A stretch of DNA of 64,000 bases from Roseitalea sp. MMSF_3546. Lineage in GTDB: Bacteria > Pseudomonadota > Alphaproteobacteria > Rhizobiales > Rhizobiaceae. Within the stretch, counting starts at the first letter, position 1. Each line of letters starts with the position of its first letter. This document shows positions 37,856 to 46,669 of the stretch, one piece after another. Below the pieces are notes generated by a model that searched no databases, had not been told where the DNA came from, and saw only the letters and a program-made list of their open reading frames with translations. Location: the NCBI RefSeq assembly GCF_030732865.1, contig NZ_JASHKB010000020.1, forward strand, positions 1 through 64,000, given 5' to 3'. The position numbers and the translations under genes are program-made.

Positions 37856-37866
37856 AAGGCACAACC

Positions 37867-39663
37867 CTAGAACGCCGCCTCCGGCAGTGCCATCATCGTT
37901 TCGGCGCCCGCCTCGATGCGTGCCACATGGGCCGAGGTTTCCGGCATGACGCGTTCGAAGAAATAGCGCGCCGTCACCAGCTTGTTGTCGTAGAACGCCG
38001 CGTCGCCATTGGCGCCGGCCCCGATCTTCTCCTGCGCCGCCTTGGCCTGAAGGCCCCACATGTAGCCCAGCGCGACCAGCCCGAACAGGTGCATGTAGTC
38101 GTGGCTGCCCGCGCCGGCGTTTTCCGGTTTGGCCATCGCGTTGTTCACGAACCACATGGTCGCCGCCTGAAGGTCGTTCAGCCCCTTCTTCAGATGTTTG
38201 GTGAAGAAGGCCATCTTCTCGTCATGGCGGTTGGCCTCGCAGAAATCGCTCACTTCCCTGAAGAACGCCTGAACGGCGCGGCCGCCATTCATCGCCAGCT
38301 TGCGGCCGACCAGGTCGAGCGCCTGGATGCCGTTGGCGCCCTCGTAGATCATGGTGATGCGGGCGTCGCGCACATACTGGCTCATGCCCCATTCCTCGAC
38401 ATAGCCGTGCCCGCCGAAGATCTGCTGCGCCATCACCGCATGGTCGAAGCCCTTGTCGGAAAGCACGCCCTTGATCACCGGCGTCAGCAGGCCCATCATC
38501 TCCTCGCTGAGCGCGCGGTCCTGCTCGTCGGGCGCGCGATGGGCGATGTCCGATTTGAGCGCCGCCCACAGGACGAGGGCGCGCCCCGCCTCGTTGAAGG
38601 CGCGCATGGTCATCAGATTGCGCCGCACGTCCGGGTGCACGATGATCGGGTCGGCGGGCCGGTCGGGGTGCCTGGGTCCGGACATCGCCCGGCCCTGCAA
38701 CCGCTCGCGGGCGTAGCCGGCCGCGTTCTGACAGGCCGTCTCGGCGACCGCCAGCCCCTGCAGGCCGACCCACAGCCGGGCCTCGTTCATCATCACGAAC
38801 ATGGCTCTGAGGCCCTTGTGTTCCTCGCCGATCAATTCGCCCGCCGCATCGTCATAGTTCATCACGCAGGTGGCATTGCCGTGAATGCCCATCTTGTCCT
38901 CGATCGACCCGCAGGTGACGCCGTTCGCCTCGCCCACCGAACCGTCGGTCCGGACCCGGTATTTGGGCACGATGAACATGGAGATGCCCTTGGTGCCCTG
39001 GGGCGCGCCCTCGATTCGGGCAAGCACGAGGTGGACGATGTTCTCGCTCATGTCGTGCTCGCCGGCCGAGATGAAGATCTTCTGGCCGGAAATCTTGTAA
39101 GTGCCGTCGCCCTGCGGCACGGCCTTGGTGCGCAACAGACCCAGATCGGTGCCGCAATGGGGCTCGGTCAGGTTCATCGTGCCGGTCCAGCGGCCATCGA
39201 CCAGCGGCGGCAGATAGGTCGACTTCTGCGCGTCGGTGCCATGGGTCAGGATGGCGGCCATGGCGCCCTGCGTCAGGCCCGAATACATGGTCAGCGCCAT
39301 GTTGGCGGAGATGAAGTACTCGCCCACCGCGGTGTGCAGCACATAGGGCAGGCCCTGGCCGCCGTAATCGGGGTCGAAGGCGAGCCCGTTCCAGCCGCCC
39401 TCGATACAGGTCCGATAGGCCTGCCGGAAGCCGTCCGGCGTCGTCACCGAGCCGTCGTCGTGCCGGGTACAACCCTGCCGGTCGCCGACCTGGTTGAGCG
39501 GAAAGAACACGTTCTCCGAAAAGCGTGCCGCTTCGCGCAGCACTGCTTCGACAATCTCGGGCGTGGCGTCGGCAAAGCCGGCCAGGTTGTTGTAGCGCTC
39601 GTATTTGAGAACGTCGTTGAGGACGAACAGCGTATCGTTCACCGGGGCGGTGTAGCTCGGCAT
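37867..39663 (-). CDS. Acyl-CoA dehydrogenase (large, about 600-residue type)
   Basis: FAD enzyme for the first step of beta-oxidation. The 598-residue protein is longer than the usual 380, with an N-terminal extension (MPSYTAPVNDTLFVLNDVL) and a C-terminal acetyl-CoA dehydrogenase-like extension, as in the FadE-related PF12806 group. Core motifs are TEPHCGTDLGLLRTKA and KIFISAGEHD for flavin and substrate binding, MIYEGANGIQALDLVGRK with the catalytic Glu, and QIFGGHGYVEEW. GGAGG lies 5 bases before ATG 39663. A strong MerR-type operator sits 94-117 bases upstream. Chain-length preference is unknown. Confidence 0.9.
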   Translation of the reverse strand: MPSYTAPVNDTLFVLNDVLKYERYNNLAGFADATPEIVEAVLREAARFSENVFFPLNQVGDRQGCTRHDDGSVTTPDGFRQAYRTCIEGGWNGLAFDPDYGGQGLPYVLHTAVGEYFISANMALTMYSGLTQGAMAAILTHGTDAQKSTYLPPLVDGRWTGTMNLTEPHCGTDLGLLRTKAVPQGDGTYKISGQKIFISAGEHDMSENIVHLVLARIEGAPQGTKGISMFIVPKYRVRTDGSVGEANGVTCGSIEDKMGIHGNATCVMNYDDAAGELIGEEHKGLRAMFVMMNEARLWVGLQGLAVAETACQNAAGYARERLQGRAMSGPRHPDRPADPIIVHPDVRRNLMTMRAFNEAGRALVLWAALKSDIAHRAPDEQDRALSEEMMGLLTPVIKGVLSDKGFDHAVMAQQIFGGHGYVEEWGMSQYVRDARITMIYEGANGIQALDLVGRKLAMNGGRAVQAFFREVSDFCEANRHDEKMAFFTKHLKKGLNDLQAATMWFVNNAMAKPENAGAGSHDYMHLFGLVALGYMWGLQAKAAQEKIGAGANGDAAFYDNKLVTARYFFERVMPETSAHVARIEAGAETMMALPEAAF

Positions 39664-39756
39664 GGGAGCCTCCAAGGCGTCTGGCATTCGCTGGCCCGCA
39701 GCCGGTGGTGCCGCCTGGGCAGGGCCGGGTCGGGCGTCGTCAAGCCACTATCAAAT

Positions 39757-39780
39757 TTTGACGTTTGCGTAAACGTCAAA
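39757..39780 (-). promoter_or_regulatory. Palindromic operator, probably for the adjacent MerR regulator
   Basis: TTTGACGTTT and AAACGTCAAA are perfect 10-base inverted repeats around GCGT, 94-117 bases before the acyl-CoA dehydrogenase start. On the minus strand the left arm contains TTGACG, usable as a -35, with TGATAG about 20 bases later as a weak -10; such a long spacer over a dyad is typical of MerR-controlled promoters. The motif resembles those reported for LiuR-type MerR regulators of branched-chain and fatty acid breakdown. The rest of 39664-39971 holds only a GC-rich hairpin at 39874. Confidence 0.72.
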
Positions 39781-39873
39781 CGGGTGTCGGTCAACGCGAT
39801 TGTGAAGGCGCTCGATGGCGCGCGCACCGGTGCGGGGGCGAGAACCCATCGGCGCGGCACGCACGAATGCATG

Positions 39874-39898
39874 GCCCCCGGCGCGGCGCGTCGGGGGC
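39874..39898 (-). terminator. Possible terminator of merR
   Basis: GCCCCCG (39874-39880) and CGGGGGC (39892-39898) can form a 7-base all-G/C stem, about 75 bases after the merR stop. There is no T-tract on either strand, so this is uncertain. Confidence 0.3.
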
Positions 39899-39971
39899 AT
39901 TCGCCGAAAGCCTGGCGCGGTTGGTGGACGAAGGGCGCGAAGGCGCGGGCAGCGCCCGGTGCGGTCGCCCG

Positions 39972-40385
39972 TCAGCGGCGCTCGGCGATCATCTGGCGGA
40001 CGATGCGCAGGGTGCTCACCAGTTCATCGATCGAATTGCTGATCGCCTCGCGCTCGGCATGAAGACGGGCAAGCTGCTTCTCGCCCATCTCGGCGGCGGT
40101 CTCCAGTTGCCGCCGATTGTCACCATGGGGCTCGTACATGTCGAGCAGCATGCGGATCTCGTGCAGCGAGAAACCGACGCGCTTGCCCAGCAAGATCAGC
40201 TTGAGGCGCGCGCGATCGCGGCGCGTGTAAAGACGGGTGTTGCCGACACGGCGTGGTTCCAGCAGCCCCTTGTCTTCATAAAAGCGAAGCGTGCGCAGGG
40301 TGACGCCGAACTCGGCGGCGAGTTCGCCGATCCGGTAGATGTCGTCGAATCTGGAGGCCTGGGCGGCGGGTGCCATGGATGTCAT
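39972..40385 (-). CDS. MerR family transcriptional regulator, likely of the fatty acid oxidation operon
   Basis: DNA-binding regulator of 137 residues. The N-terminal winged helix has YRIGELAAEFGVTLRTLRFYEDKGLLEPRR and LYTRRDRARLKLIL, the MerR signature, followed by GFSLHEIRMLLDMY and a coiled-coil dimer helix ending RIVRQMIAERR. There is no C-terminal Cys metal site. AAGGAA precedes ATG 40385. It is first in the minus-strand run of beta-oxidation genes and the operator at 39757 lies between it and the next gene. The LiuR-like role is inferred from neighbours and operator. Confidence 0.9.
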   Translation of the reverse strand: MTSMAPAAQASRFDDIYRIGELAAEFGVTLRTLRFYEDKGLLEPRRVGNTRLYTRRDRARLKLILLGKRVGFSLHEIRMLLDMYEPHGDNRRQLETAAEMGEKQLARLHAEREAISNSIDELVSTLRIVRQMIAERR

Positions 40386-40774
40386 GTCGTGTTCCTTCCC
40401 GTCTTCTTGTTGTCTGGCGCCAGCGCCGGCCGACCTGGGCCGGATGCCACGATAGGCGTGGCCGGAGCGTGGTTGCGCCCTGCGGGCGGTGACTGCCCGC
40501 ACATCCCTGGCCCTACTTCAGGCCAGATCGCGGCGACAGGTTTCCGGACGTTACGCGGAGGTTACACGCGCCCCAGGCGGCGCGATGGGCAAGGTGGCGC
40601 CGGCCGCCGCGACGCCCGGCAACGCATCCTGGCGATGGTTAACACTATGTTTACCACGTTGGTTAAAGAGTTGTTCAGGGCCGGTTCGCTTACCTTTCTT
40701 GGCGGCAGTCCGGCATGTCAGTCGATGTCGGCCTTTACGGCCACGGTCCGACACCCGGGGGAAACAGGGCATCC
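40386..40774. other. Intergenic region between merR and the PodJ-like gene, with a CtrA-like site
   Basis: 389 bases between divergent genes. At 40639-40653 TTAA-N7-TTTA(CC) matches the CtrA consensus TTAA-N7-TTAA except for one base, about 120 bases before the PodJ-like start, and GGTTAAAG follows at 40661. I see no clear -35/-10 pair and no other feature. Confidence 0.35.
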
Positions 40775-43700
40775 ATGCGTGATCGATATGACCGCCTTGA
40801 GCGCAACCAGCAATCCAGCCAGACCCTGGATCGATTGAGCGATGCGCTCGAGGCGCTGGAGGATCGCGTGGGCATGGCCCGCCCGCGCCGCCAGGCGCCG
40901 CGGCCGCGTCCCCGCGACGTCGACGTGGAGGCCATTCGCGCCCGCAATTCCTCGCTCAATGCCGAAAGGGACCGTGCCGAGATGCTGCGGCACGAACTGG
41001 CGCGTCTGCGCCAGGACGTCGACAGGCACTTCAAGGCCCGCCCTGCCGCCGATCCCGAAGGACTGCGCGAGGATTTCCGGTCCGAGCGCGGGTCGGCCGG
41101 AAATCTGGACGGCCTTCGGGCGGAAATCCGGGCATTGCGCGCCTCGGTGGGCAACATCGATGGCCTGCGCGAGGACATCCGCTCGCTGCAGGCATCGGCC
41201 GGCAGCGTCGACGAACTGCGCGAGGACATCCGGGCGCTGCGATCGTCCGGCAGCACATTGTCATCCCTGCGCGACGAGATCGCCGCCCTGCGCCATGCGT
41301 CGGGGGATCATCAGGCCTTGCGCGAGGACATCCGTTCGCTGCAGGCCGCGACCGGCAATGTCGACGAACTGCGTCACGAGATTCGCGCGATTCGCCCCCT
41401 TGGCGACGATCTTTCGATGATCCGTGCGCAGATCGACGCACTGAAGGCCGACCTGGCCGACGTCGTGCGCCAGGACGCGATGCACGATCTGAGCGACCGC
41501 TGGAGCGTCATCGAACGCGAGATCGCGGCGATGCCCCACACGCTCGCCTCGCATGACGATCTCGCGGCGATGGCGGGGCGGATCGACGGCGTCTACGACG
41601 CCATCCAGGATCTGCCGCGCTCCACCGCGCTCGACTCGCTCGAGGACCAGCTTCGCGCGCTGGCTCTCGCCGTGGAGCGGCTCGTTGCCCAGGACGATGA
41701 TTCCGGCCATGGTCGACACGCCGCGATCGAGGCGCGTCTTGACGAGATCAGCCGCGCCATCTCGACGATCCCGGCTGCGCAGCCGGCCCCCTCGGTCGAC
41801 GCCGATACGATCGACCGCATCGAGGCGCGCGTCGCCGCCCTGGCCAATCAGATCGACCGCGTCGCCGAAAACCAGGCCGGCACCGATCTGGAGGCGCAGT
41901 TCGATGCGCTCGCCAGCCGCATCGACGCGCTCCGCCATCATGGCATGACCGTGGGCACGGTGCCCGGCGAGGCCATGGATGCGTTGACCGCCCGCGTCGA
42001 GGACATCGCTTCGGCGGTCGAGGAAATCGGCCATATGGGCATTCATCATGCCCAGGTCGCGCCCGATCTGGCCCATCATGTCGACCAGCGGCTGTCGGCT
42101 CTTGATGCTCAGCTGCAGACGACGACAGCCATCGCCGAGCGTTCGGCCCAGGACGTCATGCGCTCGGTGGATACGCGCATGGACGAGTTGGCCCGGCTGA
42201 TCGAGCACAATGGGCGCACCGCGGCGGACCCGCCCTCCATGGCCCATATCGAGCGCCAGCTGGAGGACATCGCCGCCGCCCTTGCCGACGGCGCGGCCAG
42301 CGCTTCCGTACAGGCCATCGACACGGAGCGTCTGGAAGCGCAGATCGCCCAGCTTACCGCCGGCCTGCACGCGGACCGCGGCGCCACCGCGCTCGACGAC
42401 AGCGACATCCTGACCGTTGCCCGCATGGCCGCCGAGGAAGCCATGGCGCGCGCCACCGCCCGCGATGGCGCCGCGCCCGAAGCGCTGGACCGGCTGACCG
42501 GCGATCTGCGTGCCCTCGAGACGCTGGCGCGCGACACCGACACCCGCAACAGCCAGACCTTCGAGGCGATCCACGACACGCTGTTGAAGGTCGTCGACCA
42601 CCTGGCGAGCCTCGAGAGCAATCTGCGCGAAGGCCGGCCGATCGACGTCGATGGCAATGGCCGCCACCCCCATGCCGAGCCGCCGCATGACGAGGCGTCC
42701 GGCTTCGAGCCCATGCGGATCGACGATGCTCCGCCGCTGGCCGCTGACATGGGCGCGCGGGGCGGGCCGCCTTCGCCCGCCCGCGCCGCCGCGGCGGCCG
42801 CGCTAGCCGCGCTCGACGAGGCGGCCGGGCCGCGCACGTCGCCGCCCCCGGGCGAGGAAAGGCGTTCGATCCTGCGCAACGTCACCGACAAGCTTGCCAT
42901 CGGCAAGGGCCGTGGCGAAACGGCACCGCAGCAATGGTCCGAGCAGGCGCAGCAATCGGCCGACACGGCACCGCCCGATGTCGTCGATGACCAGCCGATC
43001 GAGCCCAGCAACGACCAGATGGCGCTCGCCGACATCATGGCGAGGGTGCGCCAGGAGCGCTCGGGCGAGCCGGGGAACGGGCCGGCGGCCAAGGCGGCGG
43101 GCGGCGCCGGCAAGTCCGACTTCATTGCCGCCGCGCGCCGTGCTGCAAAGGCCGCCGCCGCCGACGCCACGGTCGCTGCGCCCAAGCCTCCGGCAGGCAA
43201 GGGCAACGCCGCCAGGGGATCGCTGACCGCAATGCTGGCCAGGCGCCGCAAACCGCTCCTGATGGGTGCCGGGGCGATCCTGCTGGCCTTGCTGTCGGTA
43301 CCGCTGATCCGCGGCCTGTTCGTCGACCCGCAAGTGCAGGCAAGCCGCGTTGCCCAGGAGCCGGCCGCCGTGGTGGACGTCACGCCCGCCGCCGGCGATC
43401 GGCCGCAGGCTCAGGACACCACGGCCCAGACCGGTGCGGACGCTGCCGTCGGACCGCAGGTCATCGGCGGCGCGCCCGGGCCGGCCGGTCCGATGCTGCC
43501 GGGCGCCGATGGCAGCACGCCCATGTCGCAGGCGGCGGGGCTTGGACAGTCGACCGGGCAGCCCGAAGCCGAGGCACCGGCGGTCGTCGATGTCTCCGCG
43601 CCCGCAGCCGGCGCCACGCAGGCCGAAACCGCGCCCGCCCGGACCATGTTCCCGATCGCCGAGATCCCCGACAGTGCCGGCCCGATCGCCCTGCGCGAGG

Positions 43701-44533
43701 CCGCCGCGAACGGCGACCCCAAGGCGCTTTACGTCCTGGGCGATCATTTCACCGATCGCGGCGACGGCGACATGGCCGAGGCGCTCAAATGGTATGTACG
43801 TTCGGCCGAACTGGGCTTTGCGCCGGCGCAGTATCGGGCCGGCAACTTCTACGAAAAGGGCTTTGGGACCGAGCGCGACTACGCCGCGGCAAAGGCCTGG
43901 TATCAGCTTGCCGCCGAACAGGGCAATGCCAGTGCCATGCACAATCTTGCGGTGCTGTTTGCCAGCGGCGTCGACGGCCAGCCCGACTTCGATTCCGCCG
44001 CGCGCTGGTTCCTGCGGGCGGCCGAACTGGGCGTCCGCGACAGCCAGTTCAATCTGGGCATTCTCGCCGCCAAGGGGCAGGGCGTCGAGCAGAACCTGAT
44101 CGAGTCCTACAAGTGGTTCGCGCTCGCCGCCAAGAGCGGCGACGAGGACGCGGCGGCCAAGCGCGACGACATCGCCAACGTTCTGCGCCCCGACCAGCTC
44201 GAAACCGCGCGCGGCGCGACCGAACTGTGGGAGCCCAGGCAGGTCGACCCGCAGGCCAATGTCGTCACCGTCCCCGATGCATGGCGCACCGACGCCCAGC
44301 GCACCGCCGCCACCGGCGAACTGAGCGATGACGACATGCGCCAGGCGATCCGCAACATCCAGGCGATCCTGAACAGCAACGGCTTCGACGCCGGCCCGGT
44401 CGACGGCATCATGGGGCAGCGAACGCGCAACGCCATCATGGCCTTCCAGCGGCAGAACGGCATGCAGCCAACCGGCACGGTCGACCAGGCGCTGGTGCAA
44501 AAGCTCATCGCGATCAACGGCGCCAGCGGCTGA
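40775..44533 (+). CDS. podJ: PodJ-like polar localisation protein (coiled coil, one TM helix, Sel1 repeats, peptidoglycan-binding domain)
   Basis: Large single-pass membrane protein that in Caulobacter and rhizobia marks the new cell pole. The 1252-residue protein has a long cytosolic coiled-coil region (about 1-820), which includes seven 17-residue repeats (97-215). One membrane helix follows (about 826-848, LLMGAGAILLALLSVPLI), then a Pro/Ala-rich linker, three to four Sel1-like repeats (about 972-1136; KALYVLGDHF, AQYRAGNFYEKG, AMHNLAVLFASG, SQFNLGILAAKG) and a C-terminal peptidoglycan-binding domain (about 1187-1249). This order is diagnostic of PodJ. The start is uncertain: ATG 40715 is in frame. 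A CtrA-like site lies upstream. Confidence 0.84.
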   Translation: MRDRYDRLERNQQSSQTLDRLSDALEALEDRVGMARPRRQAPRPRPRDVDVEAIRARNSSLNAERDRAEMLRHELARLRQDVDRHFKARPAADPEGLREDFRSERGSAGNLDGLRAEIRALRASVGNIDGLREDIRSLQASAGSVDELREDIRALRSSGSTLSSLRDEIAALRHASGDHQALREDIRSLQAATGNVDELRHEIRAIRPLGDDLSMIRAQIDALKADLADVVRQDAMHDLSDRWSVIEREIAAMPHTLASHDDLAAMAGRIDGVYDAIQDLPRSTALDSLEDQLRALALAVERLVAQDDDSGHGRHAAIEARLDEISRAISTIPAAQPAPSVDADTIDRIEARVAALANQIDRVAENQAGTDLEAQFDALASRIDALRHHGMTVGTVPGEAMDALTARVEDIASAVEEIGHMGIHHAQVAPDLAHHVDQRLSALDAQLQTTTAIAERSAQDVMRSVDTRMDELARLIEHNGRTAADPPSMAHIERQLEDIAAALADGAASASVQAIDTERLEAQIAQLTAGLHADRGATALDDSDILTVARMAAEEAMARATARDGAAPEALDRLTGDLRALETLARDTDTRNSQTFEAIHDTLLKVVDHLASLESNLREGRPIDVDGNGRHPHAEPPHDEASGFEPMRIDDAPPLAADMGARGGPPSPARAAAAAALAALDEAAGPRTSPPPGEERRSILRNVTDKLAIGKGRGETAPQQWSEQAQQSADTAPPDVVDDQPIEPSNDQMALADIMARVRQERSGEPGNGPAAKAAGGAGKSDFIAAARRAAKAAAADATVAAPKPPAGKGNAARGSLTAMLARRRKPLLMGAGAILLALLSVPLIRGLFVDPQVQASRVAQEPAAVVDVTPAAGDRPQAQDTTAQTGADAAVGPQVIGGAPGPAGPMLPGADGSTPMSQAAGLGQSTGQPEAEAPAVVDVSAPAAGATQAETAPARTMFPIAEIPDSAGPIALREAAANGDPKALYVLGDHFTDRGDGDMAEALKWYVRSAELGFAPAQYRAGNFYEKGFGTERDYAAAKAWYQLAAEQGNASAMHNLAVLFASGVDGQPDFDSAARWFLRAAELGVRDSQFNLGILAAKGQGVEQNLIESYKWFALAAKSGDEDAAAKRDDIANVLRPDQLETARGATELWEPRQVDPQANVVTVPDAWRTDAQRTAATGELSDDDMRQAIRNIQAILNSNGFDAGPVDGIMGQRTRNAIMAFQRQNGMQPTGTVDQALVQKLIAINGASG
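41063..41419 (+). repeat. Seven tandem 17-residue (51-base) coding repeats in the PodJ-like gene
   Basis: The repeat unit starts L-R-[EDAH]-[DE]-[IF]-R-x-[LEI] and recurs exactly every 51 bases from 41063: LREDFRSERG, LRAEIRALRA, LREDIRSLQA, LREDIRALRS, LRDEIAALRH, LREDIRSLQA, LRHEIRAIRP. An eighth, diverged copy begins IRAQIDALK. Units 3, 4 and 6 are the most alike. The period of 17 is not a whole number of heptads. Confidence 0.88.
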
Positions 44534-44863
44534 TCGCCCGCGCCCGATCCTGCGCGCCGGCGCGCCCTTCGGCCATCGAACGCCGGAGACTGGCGTGGAT
44601 TTGTGCACCGCAATTGACTTGCCGTTCCGCGCGGCGCATGAGGGTGCGCGAAATCCTCTGAGCGCGATCGGGTCCGCCATCGGCTGATCCGGCCTGCGGG
44701 CGGCGTGTCGGCTGCGTGACCGATATGCGGGCCCGACGGTCCCGGTCACGCTCCGAATGCATCTGGCCCGGAACCGGCCGCCATCATCGAACACGCTTGC
44801 CGCGCTCGGTGTCAGATCCGGTGTCGGGCCGCAAACCCGTGGCCGCCCGCCCTGGAGTGAACC
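44534..44863. other. Intergenic region after the PodJ-like gene
   Basis: 330 bases. A GC-rich palindrome (GCGCGCC/GGCGCGC at 44552-44565) follows the podJ stop without a T-tract. TTGACT at 44614 could be a -35 but no good -10 follows. No gene or RNA recognised. Confidence 0.3.
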
Positions 44864-45787
44864 GTGGCGCTTTACCTGCCGATCGCCGAAATGTCGGTGA
44901 ACATGCTCATTCTGCTCGGCATGGGTGCGGCTGTCGGATTTCTTTCGGGCATGTTCGGCGTCGGCGGCGGCTTTCTGATCACCCCGCTCCTGATCTTCTA
45001 CAACATCCCCCCCGCCGTGGCCGTGGCGACCGGCGCCAACCAGATCGTCGCCTCCTCGGTTTCGGGCGTGCTGTCCCACCTCAAGCGCGGCGGGGTCGAC
45101 TTCAAGCTGGGCACGGTGTTGCTGGTCGGCGGTCTCGCCGGCTCGTCGCTGGGCGTTTACATCTATTCGCTCCTGCGCGGGGTCGGCCAGCTCGACCTGA
45201 TCGTCTCGCTCTTGTACGTCATCTTTCTGGGCACGGTCGGCGGTCTGATGCTGTTCGAGAGCGTTCGGGCGCTGCGCCGGGCGCGCACCGGCCGAACGCC
45301 CTCGCTGCGGCGGCCCGGACAGCACAACTGGGTCCACAAGCTGCCCTTCAAGATGCGCTTCAAGGCCTCCCGGCTCTATGTCAGCGTGATCCCGGTGCTG
45401 GGGCTGGGCGCGATCATCGGCATGCTGGCGGCGATCATGGGCGTGGGCGGCGGCTTCATCATGGTGCCGGCGATGATCTACCTGCTCAAGGTGCCGACCA
45501 ATGTCGTCATCGGGACCTCGCTGTTCCAGATCATCTTCGTCGCCGCCTTCACCACGGTTGTGCAGGCGGTGGCCAACCAGACCGTCGACGTGGTGCTGGC
45601 GCTGCTGCTGATGATCGGCGGCGTTGCCGGCGCGCAATATGGCGCCCGGGCCGGCCAGCGCCTGCGCGGCGAGCAGCTGCGCGCCATGCTTGCCATTCTC
45701 GTGTTGCTGGTCGCGCTGCGCCTTGCCTATGAGTTGTTCGTGGTGCCCAACGAACTGTTCAGCATCACCGTGGGAGGCCTGCCATGA
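44864..45787 (+). CDS. TauE/SafE family sulfite (anion) exporter
   Basis: Inner-membrane transporter family for sulfite or related organosulfur anions. The 307-residue protein has two homologous halves of four helices, each led by a glycine motif: GFLSGMFGVGGGFLITPLL and GMLAAIMGVGGGFIMVPAM. The start is GTG 44864, with GGAG 8 bases before it. The stop overlaps the next start (ATGA). The operon with a TIGR02186 protein is a conserved alphaproteobacterial arrangement. The substrate is unproven. Confidence 0.9.
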   Translation: MALYLPIAEMSVNMLILLGMGAAVGFLSGMFGVGGGFLITPLLIFYNIPPAVAVATGANQIVASSVSGVLSHLKRGGVDFKLGTVLLVGGLAGSSLGVYIYSLLRGVGQLDLIVSLLYVIFLGTVGGLMLFESVRALRRARTGRTPSLRRPGQHNWVHKLPFKMRFKASRLYVSVIPVLGLGAIIGMLAAIMGVGGGFIMVPAMIYLLKVPTNVVIGTSLFQIIFVAAFTTVVQAVANQTVDVVLALLLMIGGVAGAQYGARAGQRLRGEQLRAMLAILVLLVALRLAYELFVVPNELFSITVGGLP

Positions 45788-46668
45788 GCGCGCGCTGCCC
45801 GATGATCGGCATGCTCGTCCTGCTCGCCATCGCCGCGATGGCCGGCGGGCCTGCCCGCGCCCAGCCGCAGGGGGCCGAACAGCCGCCGGCGCAGGCCGAG
45901 CCCGTCGCTCCGGCCGACGAGGAGGCCGCGCGCGCCAACGCGGCCGCGCAGGCCCGCACGCCCGAACGCATCGATATCGGCCTGTCCAAGGAGGTGGTCG
46001 AGATCACCTCGGACTTCGCCGGCGAGGCGCTGATCATCTTTGGCGCGATCGACAATGCCGACACGCGGGTCCAGCGCCAGGGCCATTACGACATCTTCGT
46101 GGTTCTCGAAGGGCCGCGCGCCGATCTGGTCACCCGCCGCAAGGCGCGCGTGTTCGGTATCTGGATGAACGTCGAAAGCCAGACATTCGAAACCGCGCCG
46201 CAATCCTACCTGATCGCCTCGACGCGCTTTGCCCGCGACATCGCCGCCGGCGAGACGCTGTCCCGGCTGGCGCTGAATGTCGATGACGTTCGCCTCAGGC
46301 CGAGCGCCGCCGAACCCCATGTGCACGATGTCGACATGTTCGTCTCCGCGCTGCGGCGGCTCAAGCGGCGCGCCGGCCTGTACCAGGAGTTTCCGGGGGG
46401 CGTGCAGTTCATTTCGCAGTCGCTGTTTCGGGCCGAACTGCGCCTGCCGGCCAATGTGCCGCTGGGCACCCATCGCGCCCAGGCTTATCTGTTCCGCAAC
46501 GGCGTCCTGGTCGCGCAGACCGGCGCGCCCGTGCGCATCGCCAAGGCGGGCTTCGAGTTCGCGGTCTCCGATTTCGCCCGCAACCAGCCGCTGTATTACG
46601 GCCTTGCGGCCGTTCTGCTGGCGCTGATCGTCGGCTGGCTGGGGCGCATCCTGTTCAGGAGGGACTGA
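45784..46668 (+). CDS. TIGR02186 family protein (alphaproteobacterial transmembrane protein, Alph_Pro_TM)
   Basis: Envelope protein of 294 residues with a signal peptide (cut after ARA, near residue 26), an Ala/Pro/Glu-rich linker, a periplasmic beta-rich domain and a C-terminal membrane helix (about 267-285, YYGLAAVLLALIVGWLG) before RILFRRD. The domain has the family patterns DFAGEALIIFGAI and VVLEGPRADLVTRRKARVFGIWMN. The start overlaps the TauE-like stop. Its function is not known; because it almost always follows TauE-like genes, a role with that transporter is likely but unproven. Confidence 0.85.
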   Translation: MSARCPMIGMLVLLAIAAMAGGPARAQPQGAEQPPAQAEPVAPADEEAARANAAAQARTPERIDIGLSKEVVEITSDFAGEALIIFGAIDNADTRVQRQGHYDIFVVLEGPRADLVTRRKARVFGIWMNVESQTFETAPQSYLIASTRFARDIAAGETLSRLALNVDDVRLRPSAAEPHVHDVDMFVSALRRLKRRAGLYQEFPGGVQFISQSLFRAELRLPANVPLGTHRAQAYLFRNGVLVAQTGAPVRIAKAGFEFAVSDFARNQPLYYGLAAVLLALIVGWLGRILFRRD

Positions 46669-46669
46669 C

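Noticed and set aside
34725-37949. Long plus-strand open frame over the thiolase and gst genes
   Set aside because: Antisense shadow of recognised beta-oxidation genes; translation has no known domain. The same holds for plus-strand frames at 22656-25454 and 37780-40062 and for the minus-strand frame at 42803-45637.
41063-41419. CRISPR-like array because of regularly spaced repeats
   Set aside because: The 51-base period is continuous without spacers, keeps the reading frame and encodes a protein repeat.
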